This document shows, one piece after another, positions 27,880 to 36,895 of a DNA stretch of 64,000 bases. Origin of the DNA: an uncultured Rhizobium sp. GTDB lineage: Bacteria > Pseudomonadota > Alphaproteobacteria > Rhizobiales > Rhizobiaceae. Both the position numbers and the translations under genes were made by a program. The stretch spans positions 62,001 to 126,000 of the forward strand of contig CAMFIE010000009.1 in assembly GCA_945952315.1 (NCBI GenBank), written 5' to 3'. Under the pieces are notes generated by a model. The model did no database searches. It was not told the origin of the DNA and saw only the letters and a list, made by a program, of their open reading frames with translations. Numbering within the stretch: the stretch's first letter is position 1; the number at the start of each line of letters is the position of its first letter.

Positions 27880-29304
27880 TCAGGCCGAAAGGCCCTTCTC
27901 CAGCCACAGCTTGCAATCCTCCAGTGCCCGGCGCGCGACAAGCTGCCGTTTCAGGATGGTTTTTTCCTTGCCCCGGAAGCGCTTTGCGCCCTCCGGCTTT
28001 TGCATGGCACCGGGTTCCAGTTCCGGGAACAGGCCGAAATTGATGTTCATCGGCTGGAAGGAGCGTTTGCCAGGCTCGTCATCGGAAACGATATGACCGC
28101 CGGTGATGTGGTTGAGGAGAGAGCCGAGCGCGGTGGTCGCCGGTGGTAAGGAGGGGCTGAGCCCCAGCCGTTCGGCCGCAGCAAAGCGCCCGGCCAGCAG
28201 GCCGATACTGGCACTTTCCACATAGCCTTCGCAACCGGTGATCTGGCCCGCAAAACGCAGGCCGGGCCTGCTCTTCAGCGTCAATGACGGGTCGAGAAGC
28301 ACGGGGGAGTGGATGTAGGTGTTGCGGTGGAGGCCACCGAGGCGGGCGAATTCCGCGTTTTCGAGACCCGGGATCAGCCGGAAAATCTCTGCCTGTGCCC
28401 CATATTTCAGCTTCGTCTGGAAGCCGACCATATTGTAGAGCGTGCCAAGCGCGTTGTCCTGCCGCAACTGAACGACAGCATAGGGCTTCACGGTCGGGTT
28501 ATGCGCATTGGTCAGCCCCATGGGCTTCATCGGGCCATGGCGCAGGGTTTCGCGCCCGCGCTCTGCCATCACTTCAATCGGAAGGCAGCCATCGAAATAG
28601 GGCGTGCCTTCCCATTCCTTGAAACCGACGCCATCGCCCGCGATCAGCGCATCCACAAATGCATTGTACTGTGCTTCGTCCATCGGGCAGTTGATATAGT
28701 CCTTACCCGTGCCGCCGGGGCCAACCTTGTCATAGCGCGACTGATACCAGCAGATATCCATATTGATGCTGTCACGGTGAACGATCGGCGCAATCGCATC
28801 AAAGAAGGCGAGCGCATCCTCGCCGGTCTCGGCACGGATCGCCTCTGCCAAGGCAGGAGAGGTCAGCGGGCCAGTGGCAACAATCGCCAGATCCCAATCC
28901 TTCGGCGGCAAGGCAGGTACTTCTTCCCGGGTGAGGGTGATCAGCGGATGGCTGGAAATCGCCTCCGTCACCGCTTCGGAAAAACCATCCCGGTCCACTG
29001 CCAGCGCGCCACCTGCCGGAACCTGATGCGCATCCGCAGACCGCATGATCAGCGATCCGGCCATGCGCATTTCCGCATGGATCACGCCGACCGCGTTGCT
29101 GGTCGCGTCGTCGGAGCGGAAAGAGTTTGAGCAGACGAGTTCGGCAAGGCCATCGGTCTTGTGCGCATCCGTGCCGCGCACGCCGCGCATTTCATGCAGG
29201 ATGACGGGAATACCGGCGCTGGCAATCTGCCAGGCCGCTTCAGAGCCGGCCAATCCGCCGCCGATGACATGAATGGGGTGATGAAGGGGTGCTTTTTCGG
29301 TCAT
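27880..29304 (-). CDS. trmFO: tRNA uridine-54 C5-methyltransferase (folate/FAD-dependent)
   Basis: TrmFO makes ribothymidine at position 54 of the T-loop of tRNAs, using methylenetetrahydrofolate and FADH2 (474 aa). The dinucleotide-binding motif [12 protein letters not shown] is at the N-terminus. The two conserved cysteine regions CSNSFRSDD and GCEGYVESA, which include the residue bound to the flavin intermediate, are intact. It lies downstream of the first DUF1127 gene but is separated from it by a terminator. Confidence 0.96.
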   Translation of the reverse strand: MTEKAPLHHPIHVIGGGLAGSEAAWQIASAGIPVILHEMRGVRGTDAHKTDGLAELVCSNSFRSDDATSNAVGVIHAEMRMAGSLIMRSADAHQVPAGGALAVDRDGFSEAVTEAISSHPLITLTREEVPALPPKDWDLAIVATGPLTSPALAEAIRAETGEDALAFFDAIAPIVHRDSINMDICWYQSRYDKVGPGGTGKDYINCPMDEAQYNAFVDALIAGDGVGFKEWEGTPYFDGCLPIEVMAERGRETLRHGPMKPMGLTNAHNPTVKPYAVVQLRQDNALGTLYNMVGFQTKLKYGAQAEIFRLIPGLENAEFARLGGLHRNTYIHSPVLLDPSLTLKSRPGLRFAGQITGCEGYVESASIGLLAGRFAAAERLGLSPSLPPATTALGSLLNHITGGHIVSDDEPGKRSFQPMNINFGLFPELEPGAMQKPEGAKRFRGKEKTILKRQLVARRALEDCKLWLEKGLSA

Positions 29305-29351
29305 GCCGCGCTCTTAACACGGAGCGTCCGGGCTTCCAATCACCCGGAATC

Positions 29352-29381
29352 AAAAACGGCACCGCAAAGGGTGCCGTTTTT
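29352..29381 (-). terminator. Rho-independent terminator after the first DUF1127 gene
   Basis: A perfect 12-bp stem (aaaaacggcacc/ggtgccgttttt) has a 6-base loop. On the minus strand it ends with a run of T, 34 bases beyond the DUF1127 stop. Confidence 0.88.
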
Positions 29382-29414
29382 CGTGCTGACTGGCCCGAGA
29401 GAGGGGGAGGGCTA

Positions 29415-29558
29415 TCAGCGGAAATTGCGAGCCGCAATCGAGCGGATGTCGTGGCGGGTGATGCCGATATCCGAGAGGGTCTGGTTCGAGAGGTTGCCCA
29501 GCTCGTTCAGGGTACGGCGGTAGTTGATCCAGTTCTTGGCAGCGCGAATCGGGTTCAT
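29415..29558 (-). CDS. DUF1127 small basic protein (copy 1)
   Basis: This 47-aa protein starts MNPIRAAKNWINYRRTLNEL and ends with the DUF1127 core (LSDIGITRHDIR). DUF1127 proteins are tiny arginine-rich alphaproteobacterial proteins; family members influence RNA turnover and nutrient or stress adaptation. The ATG at 29558 is preferred over one at 29567 because the GAAGG ribosome binding site lies 9 bases upstream of it and would abut the earlier one. The leader holds a 7-bp hairpin (29590-29606) and a TATAAG hexamer on the minus strand (29622-29627). A terminator follows. Confidence 0.88.
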   Translation of the reverse strand: MNPIRAAKNWINYRRTLNELGNLSNQTLSDIGITRHDIRSIAARNFR

Positions 29559-29875
29559 GGTCGTCATCCTTCGTCTTGGGTCTCAGTGGTGAAGCGCTTC
29601 GCTTCATCGTTCGTTGGGTCTCTTATACACTCGTACAGCAGTGATGTGCAGTGCAATATACTCGGGTCTGCCATGCATTTTTGTCAGGGCGGGTTAACGA
29701 GAAGATCGCGGTGCGATTGCCGTCGAGCATCTTGGGTTTCTTATACCGCTGAACTGGGTTGGAATGGAGGCGAGATTGCGCCCTCCAAATGGCATTTTGT
29801 GTCGCAAATAAATAAAAACGACTATCCGGAATGCGAAGACCGTGTCTCAAAGCACAAAATTCAGGAAGTGCTTGG
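29559..29875 (-). other. Leader and intergenic region of DUF1127 copy 1
   Basis: No credible gene is visible. On the minus strand, two near-identical 15-base segments containing TATAAG and ACCCAA (29614-29628 and 29732-29746, 14 of 15 bases alike) lie upstream of DUF1127 copy 1. They may be tandem promoters. A perfect 7-bp hairpin at 29590-29606 would lie in the leader. Confidence 0.45.
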
Positions 29876-29908
29876 TTAAAAGCAAAACGCCCCTGAAGAG
29901 GGGCGTTT
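29876..29908 (-). terminator. Rho-independent terminator after the second DUF1127 gene
   Basis: A perfect 10-bp stem (aaacgcccct/aggggcgttt) has a GAAG-type 4-base loop. The minus strand continues with TTTTGCTTTT. Confidence 0.88.
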
Positions 29909-29959
29909 CGTACTCTTTACACAAATTTAACCGTTTCGCATCGGGCGAAACTGTCGAAA

Positions 29960-30106
29960 TCAGCCGTTAACGGCTTCCTTTGCGACGCGACGGATCTCGG
30001 AACGGTGAATGCCGAGGTCGTGCAGTTCGCGGTTGGACATGCGGCCGAGTTCGTTGATGGTCTGACGGTATTTGCGCCAGTTGGAGAAGCTGCGTGCGAG
30101 GTTCAT
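29960..30106 (-). CDS. DUF1127 small basic protein (copy 2)
   Basis: This 48-aa protein starts MNLARSFSNWRKYRQTINEL and carries the DUF1127 core (MSNRELHDLGIHRSEIRRV). It is clearly homologous to copy 1 but not identical. The start follows a strong AAAGGAAG ribosome binding site. Twenty-five bases upstream of the ATG the leader can form a 6-bp G+C stem whose 16-base loop contains UCCUCCC, the same motif as in the sRNA encoded further upstream on this strand. The family is documented beside CCUCCUCCC-motif sRNAs in Rhodobacter, so a regulatory link is plausible. Confidence 0.9.
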   Translation of the reverse strand: MNLARSFSNWRKYRQTINELGRMSNRELHDLGIHRSEIRRVAKEAVNG

Positions 30107-30131
30107 GATCGTCTTCCTTTTCACGGTGTGT

Positions 30132-30159
30132 GGCGGCTGTCTTGGGAGGATGTGCCGCC
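30132..30159 (-). promoter_or_regulatory. Leader hairpin with UCCUCCC loop upstream of DUF1127 copy 2
   Basis: On the minus strand GGCGGC pairs with GCCGCC around the loop ACATCCTCCCAAGACA. The loop carries the anti-Shine-Dalgarno-like UCCUCCC seen in the adjacent sRNA. It lies 25 bases ahead of the start codon. Confidence 0.5.
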
Positions 30160-30361
30160 GAATTCGTTGAGGCTGTTGTATGTTGCGCCGCACAAAATGA
30201 ACAGCGCTGATGTCTCAATGCACCCATGCGCCATATGCATAGCAAATCGTCTGGATTGCCACTTTCCTGTCACAGAGCGTCTTGCCGAGGGTGTTCAGCA
30301 CGGATTCCTGCCCGGATTTGGCCATAGTGTTTAAAATTCAAGGACTTTGTATGTTTCAGAA
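30160..30361. other. Spacer between the sRNA and DUF1127 copy 2
   Basis: I see no gene here. The promoter of DUF1127 copy 2 presumably lies in this stretch because the sRNA upstream ends in a terminator. No hexamer pair stood out. Confidence 0.4.
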
Positions 30362-30485
30362 CAAAAAAACGCCCTCCGGGGAGGAAATCCGGAGGGCGCA
30401 TAGTCCAAACCGGTCCTGGGAGGAGGGAACGAACCGGCCGTGGTCCGGAGTGCGCTTGGGAGGAGGGACGCAACTCCGAAAGTCA
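30362..30485 (-). ncRNA. Trans-acting sRNA with CCUCCUCCC loops (alpha-r14/CcsR-like)
   Basis: The minus strand folds into three consecutive hairpins. The first (30446-30478) and second (30410-30437) each display CCCUCCUCCC in the loop. The third (30370-30398) is a perfect 10-bp terminator stem with UUCCUCC in its loop and a T run after it. Three stem-loops with unpaired anti-Shine-Dalgarno motifs in about 120 nt match the rhizobial alpha-r14 family (NfeR1/Smr14) and resemble Rhodobacter CcsR RNAs. Such RNAs pair with ribosome binding sites of many mRNAs with Hfq. The 5' end is approximate; no promoter could be assigned with confidence. It is on the same strand as, and upstream of, DUF1127 copy 2. 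Confidence 0.83.
30370..30398 (-). terminator. Intrinsic terminator of the CCUCCUCCC sRNA
   Basis: The 10-bp stem cgccctccgg/ccggagggcg is followed on the minus strand by seven T. It defines the sRNA 3' end. Confidence 0.9.
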
Positions 30486-30839
30486 TTCGAAAGCATGGGC
30501 TTATCGAAACGCGGTGCTGAAAAGGCACAAATGGCACAGGGCGGCTTTTAAGCCATGCTTTGCCTATGGGCAGGTCTGCGGTAAACGTCTTGCTGCGGCT
30601 CTTCAAATGGCCCGCAACCCCTCAATTATCAAGGGCTGCGATATGCTCTTCATGCATACCAGACACCTAAATTTGTGCCTGACTCAACTTATACGATAAA
30701 ATCCTTTCCGATTTCTTAATTTGCCTCGCCTGGGCCAGTCGCCGTTCAAAAAAGAGGCAGATGCATTTTAGTTGACTTGGACGCCTTTCCAATTCCTGCC
30801 CTTGCTTTAAGCTCCGAAGGGAAACCGGAGATCACAGTC
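30486..30839. other. Intergenic region between the sRNA and the DUF2157 gene
   Basis: This stretch should hold the divergent promoters of the sRNA (minus) and of the DUF2157 gene (plus). No reliable gene is present. A TTGACT hexamer at 30772-30777 is a possible -35 element for the plus strand, but no convincing -10 follows. Confidence 0.4.
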
Positions 30840-31970
30840 ATGTATCGCGGACGTCTGCAAACCGATTTTGCGCTTTGGGTCGAAAAGGGACTGGTGACGC
30901 GGGAAGCCGCCGATTCCATGCTGCAGGAATATGACCAGCGCCCGCAAAGCTTCACCATCGGCCGGGTGCTGATGATGCTGGCGACCCTGCTTGTTGCGGC
31001 AGCGCTGGTGTTGCTTGTTGCGGCGAACTGGGACGGGATTCCCAGAGAGCTGCGCTCGCTGATGCTGATCGGACTGATCTGGCTCTGTTTTGGAGCGGCC
31101 GCCTATGTCGGTTCGGCAGGGGCGCGCTACATAACAGGCGCCCTGCTGATACTCGGAGCCACAGCCTTCGGCGCATCGATCGCTCTGATCGGTCAGATGT
31201 ACAATCTGTCCGGCGACGGAACCTCGGCTACGGCCACCTGGTTCTTGATGACGCTGATTGCGGCCATACTCTATCGTTCCGAAGCGCTGACCTATTACAC
31301 GGGCGCGCTCGGCTGGTTCTTTCTCTCCATCCTGGTGTCAGAAGGTTTGGGCAGTCCGAACAGTGTCTGGTTCTACGCGCCGGTCCTGATGGCCGCCGCC
31401 GTTATCCTGCTCCTCTATTATACCGGCGCGGCGCGCGCACGGCATCTTGCCTATTCGCTGCTCCTCGGCTGGCTGGGGTGGCTCTATCTGGAGAGAGGCG
31501 CAGTGATCAACCCGTGGCACTATGTCGGGCTTGGTCTGGCAGGCCTTTTGTTGGCAACGCTGCCAGCGTCGCCGCTTCGGGCCATGGCCCGCAGGGCCGG
31601 CTCGGCGCCTGCTTTCTACAGTCTTCTGTTTGCTTGTCTCGGCCTGCTGATCTTCCAGATCGAGCAATCCGATTTCATGGCCAATGATCAGCCATTGTGG
31701 AGAACTGCCTTTCCCGCCCTGCTGATGATTGCCCTGTCCGTTTTGGCGCTGGTGTTGGATGGGCGCGATAATGGCGCGGTTCGCTATACGTCTTATGCCG
31801 TCTTCGCGGCGGAAGTGCTTTATCTCTCGGTAGAGTTGGCCGGGTCCATGCTCGGCACATCCGGCATTTTCCTTTGCACCGGGATCATCCTCGGTGTCAT
31901 CGCCTGGTTCGTGATCCGGGTGGAAAAGCGGTTTGCGCAGAAGCAGCAGGAATTGGGGACACGCGCATGA
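30840..31970 (+). CDS. DUF2157 multi-pass membrane protein
   Basis: This 376-aa predicted inner-membrane protein of the DUF2157 family has a soluble N-terminus of about 35 residues and then ten or more hydrophobic helices. The start is the ATG preceded by GGAG; an upstream TTG in frame was rejected. Its stop overlaps the start of the GDYXXLXY gene (ATGA). The pair is widely conserved, but neither member has an established function. Confidence 0.85.
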   Translation: MYRGRLQTDFALWVEKGLVTREAADSMLQEYDQRPQSFTIGRVLMMLATLLVAAALVLLVAANWDGIPRELRSLMLIGLIWLCFGAAAYVGSAGARYITGALLILGATAFGASIALIGQMYNLSGDGTSATATWFLMTLIAAILYRSEALTYYTGALGWFFLSILVSEGLGSPNSVWFYAPVLMAAAVILLLYYTGAARARHLAYSLLLGWLGWLYLERGAVINPWHYVGLGLAGLLLATLPASPLRAMARRAGSAPAFYSLLFACLGLLIFQIEQSDFMANDQPLWRTAFPALLMIALSVLALVLDGRDNGAVRYTSYAVFAAEVLYLSVELAGSMLGTSGIFLCTGIILGVIAWFVIRVEKRFAQKQQELGTRA

Positions 31971-32530
31971 GTTACGGTCTGACCCGACGCCGATTCATAG
32001 CCGCAGCATTGCTCACCGCCGGTTTGCAGACCGGTATTCTGGTCACGATGATGCGCTCCAGCCAGTCCATTCTGGATAATGGCACCGCGATCCGCCTGAA
32101 AACCGTGCCTGTTGATCCGCGCGATCTGATGCGCGGGGACTATGTGGTGCTTGCCTATGATTTTTCCCGGCTGGATACCAAGCTGATCCGCGATGGCTTC
32201 CCGACCGCGTCCGGCCTGCAGACGGTCAGCCTGCGTCTTGCGCCCGGTCCGGATGGCTTCTGGATTGCCCGCGATGCAGTCTTCGGCGCGCTGCAGCCGG
32301 AGCCGGATACGGTTATCCTCAAATCCTTCCCGTTTGACTACGAGCCGCAGCAGCCCGTGCCGGATCGGCTCACGCTCAAGTTCGGCATTGAAAGCTATTT
32401 TGTGGCGGAAGGGCAGGGCAAGGCCATCGAGGAGGCGCGCAACAATCACCAGGTTGCCGTGGAGGTGCGTGTTTCGCCGGAGGGTGACGCCCGGATCGCC
32501 TCGCTCGAGGTGCTGGACGCTGCGCCGTAA
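31967..32530 (+). CDS. GDYXXLXY-motif protein
   Basis: This 187-aa protein belongs to the family named after the motif seen here as RGDYVVLAYDFS. It has an N-terminal membrane anchor preceded by Arg-Arg-Arg, so the domain probably faces the periplasm. Translational coupling with the DUF2157 membrane protein suggests that they form a complex. The function is unknown. Confidence 0.85.
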   Translation: MSYGLTRRRFIAAALLTAGLQTGILVTMMRSSQSILDNGTAIRLKTVPVDPRDLMRGDYVVLAYDFSRLDTKLIRDGFPTASGLQTVSLRLAPGPDGFWIARDAVFGALQPEPDTVILKSFPFDYEPQQPVPDRLTLKFGIESYFVAEGQGKAIEEARNNHQVAVEVRVSPEGDARIASLEVLDAAP

Positions 32531-32671
32531 GCGCAAATTGCCGGAATGACGCGGCAGTCGCACGTTGCGCCGTCATCGCGGCGTCATTTTCCCTTTGCGT
32601 GTGTTGAATCGGGTGATATAGAGACGCCGCGCTCCGAAAGGCCTTCTGCGCAGGCAGTGGTATTGACGGAC

Positions 32672-32756
<85 letters not shown>

Positions 32757-32946
32757 GAACAGCCGCAGCCGCGGGCCATGGCGTTTACGCCAACCCAAAG
32801 AAGGCTGCCAGTTCGGGCGCCGTTCCGCTTCGGGCGGAATGACACGGAATTCTAGAGTCAGAAGCCACGCGCGGGCAAAGCCCGGCGTCGCGCTCACCGA
32901 GCAACCGGCAGGCTGGGCACGGCCGCCACGAAATGAAGGTTTGAAC

Positions 32947-34434
32947 ATGCAGGTTATTGAAACCCTCTCCGAAGGGCTGAAGCGCGAACTCAAGGTCATC
33001 ATCCCGGCCAAGGACATGGAAGCGCAGATGAACGAGCGCCTGGCAGACGCCAAGGATCGCGTTCGCATCAACGGCTTCCGTCCGGGCAAGGTTCCGGTCG
33101 GTCACCTGAAGAAGATGTATGGCAAGTCGATCATGGCCGAGCTGGTGAACGAGATCGTTCGCGAGCGTCCGGCTGCGATCCTGTCCGAGCGTGGCGAAAA
33201 GTCCGCCACCCAGCCGGAAATCGCCATGACCGAAGATCAGGCCGAAGCCGAGAAGATCCTCTCCGCGCAGGCTGACCTGGAATTCACCGTTTCCTACGAA
33301 GTCATCCCGGCAATCGAGCTGAAGTCGGTTGATGGCATCAAGGTCACCCGTGAAGTGGTCGAGATCGCCGAAGACGAAGTGACCGAGCAGATCAAGCGCA
33401 TTGCCGAAAGCGCCCGTTCCTACGAGCCGAAGAAGGGCAAGGCCGCCAATGGCGACCGCGTCACCATGGATTACCTCGGCAAGGTCGATGGCGTTCCGTT
33501 CGACGGCGGCAAGGATGAGGACGCCCAGCTCGTTCTCGGCTCCGGCCGTTTCATCCCGGGCTTCGAAGAGCAGCTGATCGGCCTCAAGGCCGGTGACGAA
33601 AAGGTCATCAACGTGACCTTCCCGGCTGACTACCCGGCCACCAACCTTGCTGGCAAGGACGCAACCTTCGACATCACCGTCAAGGAAGTCGCTGCCGCTG
33701 GCGAAGTCGAGATCAACGATGAACTCGCTTCCAAGCTCGGTGTTGAATCCGCCGACAAGCTGAAGGAAATCGTGCGCGGCCAGATCGAAGGCCAGTATGG
33801 CTCGATGACCCGCCAGAAGCTGAAGCGCCAGATCCTCGACCAGCTCGACGGTCTCTATTCCTTCGACACGCCGAAGAGCCTGGTTGAAGCCGAGTTCGAA
33901 AACATCTGGCGCCAGATCAACACCGATCTCGCCCAGTCCGGCAAGACCTTCGAAGACGAAGACACGACCGAAGAAAAGGCCCGTGAAGAATACATGAAGC
34001 TTGCCGAGCGCCGCGTGCGCCTTGGCCTCGTTCTCTCCGAAATCGGCGAGAAGGCTGCCATCGAAGTGTCCGAAGACGAAATGCAGCGCGCCCTTTACGA
34101 GCAGCTGCGCCAGTTCCCGGGCCAGGAAAAGCAGATCATCGAATTCTTCCGCAAGACCCCGGGTGCTGCCGCTTCGCTGCGCGCGCCGATCTTCGAAGAA
34201 AAGGTTGTCGATCACCTGCTGACCCAGATCTCGGTCACGGACAAGACCGTTTCCAAGGAAGAGCTGATGGCTGACGACGAAAGCGAAGCATCCGCTTCCA
34301 AGTCGGAAACCAAGAAGGCTGCTCCGAAGAAGAAGGCTGCCAAGGCTGAAGCCGCCGCTGAAGGCGAAGAAGCCGCTGCCCCGAAGAAGAAGGCGGCTGC
34401 GAAGAAGAAGGCCTCCGAAGACGCCGCCGAATAA
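32947..34434 (+). CDS. tig: Trigger factor, ribosome-associated chaperone and peptidyl-prolyl isomerase
   Basis: Trigger factor binds nascent chains at the ribosome exit (495 aa). The ribosome-docking signature GFRPGKVP is in the N-terminal domain. An FKBP-type isomerase domain (about residues 160-245) contains [11 protein letters not shown] and [14 protein letters not shown] helical substrate-cradle domain follows. The C-terminus is a Lys/Ala-rich tail, typical of rhizobial orthologues. The start codon is the ATG of [10 protein letters not shown]. It is monocistronic between tRNA-Leu and a strong terminator. Confidence 0.97.
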   Translation: MQVIETLSEGLKRELKVIIPAKDMEAQMNERLADAKDRVRINGFRPGKVPVGHLKKMYGKSIMAELVNEIVRERPAAILSERGEKSATQPEIAMTEDQAEAEKILSAQADLEFTVSYEVIPAIELKSVDGIKVTREVVEIAEDEVTEQIKRIAESARSYEPKKGKAANGDRVTMDYLGKVDGVPFDGGKDEDAQLVLGSGRFIPGFEEQLIGLKAGDEKVINVTFPADYPATNLAGKDATFDITVKEVAAAGEVEINDELASKLGVESADKLKEIVRGQIEGQYGSMTRQKLKRQILDQLDGLYSFDTPKSLVEAEFENIWRQINTDLAQSGKTFEDEDTTEEKAREEYMKLAERRVRLGLVLSEIGEKAAIEVSEDEMQRALYEQLRQFPGQEKQIIEFFRKTPGAAASLRAPIFEEKVVDHLLTQISVTDKTVSKEELMADDESEASASKSETKKAAPKKKAAKAEAAAEGEEAAAPKKKAAAKKKASEDAAE

Positions 34435-34460
34435 TCGGCCAATCTTCGACCAGACATGCA

Positions 34461-34488
34461 AAACCCGCCGGAAACGGCGGGTTTTTTG
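34461..34488. terminator. Bidirectional terminator between tig and sthA
   Basis: A perfect 10-bp stem (aaacccgccg/cggcgggttt) with a GAAA tetraloop is followed by a T run. Confidence 0.92.
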
Positions 34489-34515
34489 TTAGCCCAGAAA
34501 AATCAGGCGGCCTGA

Positions 34516-35934
34516 TCAGGCACTCTTTGCCTCTGCCGGGCGGATTTCACCCATGCGGTTCCAGGCGTCGAGACCGGCGATCTTGTAGGCTTCGGCAAGG
34601 GTCGGGTAATTGAAGGTATTCTCGACGAAATATTCCACAGTGCCCTTGAGGTTCAGCACGGCCTGGCCGATGTGGACGAGCTCGGTCGCGCCTTCGCCGA
34701 CGATGTGTACCCCCAGCAGCCTGCGGGTCTTCAGCGAGAAGATCATCTTGAGCATGCCGTTATCGAGGCCCATGATATGGCCGCGCGAGGTTTCGCGGAA
34801 ACGGGAAATGCCGCATTCATAGGGAATGCCGCGCTGCTTCACTTCCTCTTCCGTCAGCCCGCAGGTGGAGATTTCCGGCACGGCATAGATGCCGTAGGGG
34901 AAATATTGCGGCGGGTCTTCCGCCGGGGCACCGACCGCGTGGCGGGAGGCGATGCGGCCCTGTTCCATCGAGGTCGAGGCAAGGCTCGGGAAACCGACGA
35001 CATCACCCGCCGCGTAGATTGTCGGCACGTCCGTCTGGAAGGTTTCCGGGTTCACCTTGAGGCGGCCACGGCTATCGGCGGTGAGACCTGCGGCTTCGAG
35101 ATTGAGCGTATCGGTGGCACCGACGCGGCCAGCGGCGAAAAGCACCATATCAGCCATCAGCGTGCGGCCGTTCTGAAGCGTCACGCGCGCCTTTCCATTC
35201 GGTTCCTTCTCCACCTTTTCGGCGCTCTGGCCGAAAAGAAGCTTCATGTTGCGGTCGCGCAGCTGATAGGAGAAGTCCTCGACAATTTCCTTGTCGATGA
35301 AATCGAGCATGCTGTTGCGCGGCTCGACCACCGTCACCGCCGTATCGAGCGCGGAAAAGATCGTGGCATATTCGATGCCGATGACGCCCGCACCGATCAC
35401 CACCATCGAGCGCGGAAGCTCGTTGAGGTCGAGCAACTCGTCGCTGTCGACAATCGACTTGCCGTCGAAGGTAATGTTATCCGGGCGATAGGGCCGTGTG
35501 CCGACTGCAAGCAGAATGGCATTGCCCCAGACGCGGACGATTTCGCCGTCGTTCTTTTCGATTTCCAGCGTGTTGCGGTCGATGAAGGTGGCGGTGCCCC
35601 GGATCTGCTGCACGCGGTTGCGGGCAAACTGGTGCTCCAGCACCTCCACCTCATGATCGAGCGTGATCAGCAGACGACGGCGCAGGTCTTCGGCATTGAT
35701 TTCCTGCTTGACGCGGTAGGAGCGGCCATAAAAACCGCGCTCGCGCCAGCCGGTGAGGTTGAGAGCGGTTTCGCGCAATGTCTTCGAGGGGATGGTGCCG
35801 GTGTGCACGGATACGCCGCCCACGCGCGTGCCTTTTTCCACCACCAGCACGCGCTTGCCGAGCTTGGCAGCCTGAATGGCGCCACGGCGGCCTGCCGGGC
35901 CACTGCCGACGACAATGAAATCGTAATGGATCAT
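34516..35934 (-). CDS. sthA: Soluble (Si-specific) NAD(P)+ transhydrogenase
   Basis: SthA is an FAD protein that balances NADPH and NAD (472 aa). It has the FAD motif VVGSGPAGRRGA, an NAD(P)-binding GAGVIGIEYA motif and the pyridine-nucleotide-disulfide oxidoreductase dimerisation domain. The disulfide redox pair of related lipoamide dehydrogenases is missing: the region reads GGVSVHTGTIPSKTLRE, without cysteines. That supports a transhydrogenase over a dihydrolipoamide dehydrogenase. The gene is 142 bp downstream of radC on the same strand. Confidence 0.93.
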   Translation of the reverse strand: MIHYDFIVVGSGPAGRRGAIQAAKLGKRVLVVEKGTRVGGVSVHTGTIPSKTLRETALNLTGWRERGFYGRSYRVKQEINAEDLRRRLLITLDHEVEVLEHQFARNRVQQIRGTATFIDRNTLEIEKNDGEIVRVWGNAILLAVGTRPYRPDNITFDGKSIVDSDELLDLNELPRSMVVIGAGVIGIEYATIFSALDTAVTVVEPRNSMLDFIDKEIVEDFSYQLRDRNMKLLFGQSAEKVEKEPNGKARVTLQNGRTLMADMVLFAAGRVGATDTLNLEAAGLTADSRGRLKVNPETFQTDVPTIYAAGDVVGFPSLASTSMEQGRIASRHAVGAPAEDPPQYFPYGIYAVPEISTCGLTEEEVKQRGIPYECGISRFRETSRGHIMGLDNGMLKMIFSLKTRRLLGVHIVGEGATELVHIGQAVLNLKGTVEYFVENTFNYPTLAEAYKIAGLDAWNRMGEIRPAEAKSA

Positions 35935-36076
35935 GAAGTCACCCGCATCTGTTCACTGTTTTCCGCATGGGATCCACACCCCGTCATGCACCATGATTAA
36001 CAGAGTAAGATAACCGTTTCGTTAGCAACGTGTTCTTGTGCGGAGCATGCTGGCGTAATCTCGACAGGTTGCGCGT

Positions 36077-36889
36077 TCAGATCAGTTTCAGCGCCTTGAA
36101 GCTCGCGTGGCCATCCTTGCCGATGATCACGTGATCGAACACGGTAATGCCCAGCGGCCTTGCACTGTTGATGATCGTCTGCGTCATGTCGATATCCGCC
36201 CGGGACGGGGTCGGATCACCGGAAGGATGGTTATGGACGAGAATAAGCGCGGTTGCGGAAAGCTCCAGCGCCCGCTTGATCACCTCGCGCGGATAGACCG
36301 GTGTATGATCCACCGTGCCGCGCCCCTGCACTTCATCGGCAATCAGGGCGTTGCGCTTGTCGAGAAAGAGAATGCGGAACTGTTCGGTGGTCTCGTGCGC
36401 CATCACCGCATGGCAGTAATCGATCAGCGCCTTCCAGGAGCTCAGCACCTGCCTGCCCTGAATGTCCCGCTTCAGCATGCGCTGGGCAACGGTTGCCATC
36501 AGGTTCAGTTCCATTGCCACGGTTTCGCCGATGCCTTTCACCTCCTGCAGCCGGGCGGGCGAGGCGGAAAACACGCCGCCGAGTGTCCGGAAACGCTCGA
36601 TCAGCTCCTTGGCGATCGGCTTGGTGTCGCGGCGGGGGATCAGGCGGAAGAGCAGCAGCTCCAGCAATTCGTAATCGGCAAGCGCGCTTTCGCCCTGTTC
36701 GCGAAACCGGTCGCGCAACCGTTCGCGGTGGCCAAGGTAATGCGCCTCGGTGGATGCGGCCGCTGCTGCTTTCTTCGGCTTTGCCGTGTCGGCAAGGCGC
36801 TTCGGCAGGTTTTCGGCAAAATGGCCGCGCTCGTCCAGATCGTCTCCGAAATCAAAGTCATCGGAATTCGGATCGGGACGGCGGGCCAT
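36077..36889 (-). CDS. radC: RadC-family JAB/MPN-domain protein
   Basis: This 270-aa protein has an N-terminal helix-hairpin-helix-like region and a C-terminal JAMM metal-binding domain with the motif [16 protein letters not shown]. Despite the name, a direct role in DNA repair is not established. It follows map by 6 bases and is probably the last gene of the phaC-sfsA-map-radC cluster. Confidence 0.93.
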   Translation of the reverse strand: MARRPDPNSDDFDFGDDLDERGHFAENLPKRLADTAKPKKAAAAASTEAHYLGHRERLRDRFREQGESALADYELLELLLFRLIPRRDTKPIAKELIERFRTLGGVFSASPARLQEVKGIGETVAMELNLMATVAQRMLKRDIQGRQVLSSWKALIDYCHAVMAHETTEQFRILFLDKRNALIADEVQGRGTVDHTPVYPREVIKRALELSATALILVHNHPSGDPTPSRADIDMTQTIINSARPLGITVFDHVIIGKDGHASFKALKLI

Positions 36890-36895
36890 CGGTGG

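Noticed and set aside
29289-29879. 196-codon plus-strand frame across the DUF1127 copy 1 region
   Set aside because: It crosses the terminator, the antisense of DUF1127 and its leader, and shows no domain or ribosome binding site.
29415-30106. The two DUF1127 genes as a recent duplication
   Set aside because: The proteins share only the family core; their sequences and leaders have diverged well beyond a recent copy.
30331-30606. Open frames of about 90 codons across the sRNA region, on both strands
   Set aside because: They run through a strong terminator and three conserved-looking hairpins; the RNA structure explains the sequence better than a protein does.
34672-36000. 442-codon open frame on the plus strand
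   Set aside because: It is antisense to sthA, which carries all the flavoprotein motifs.
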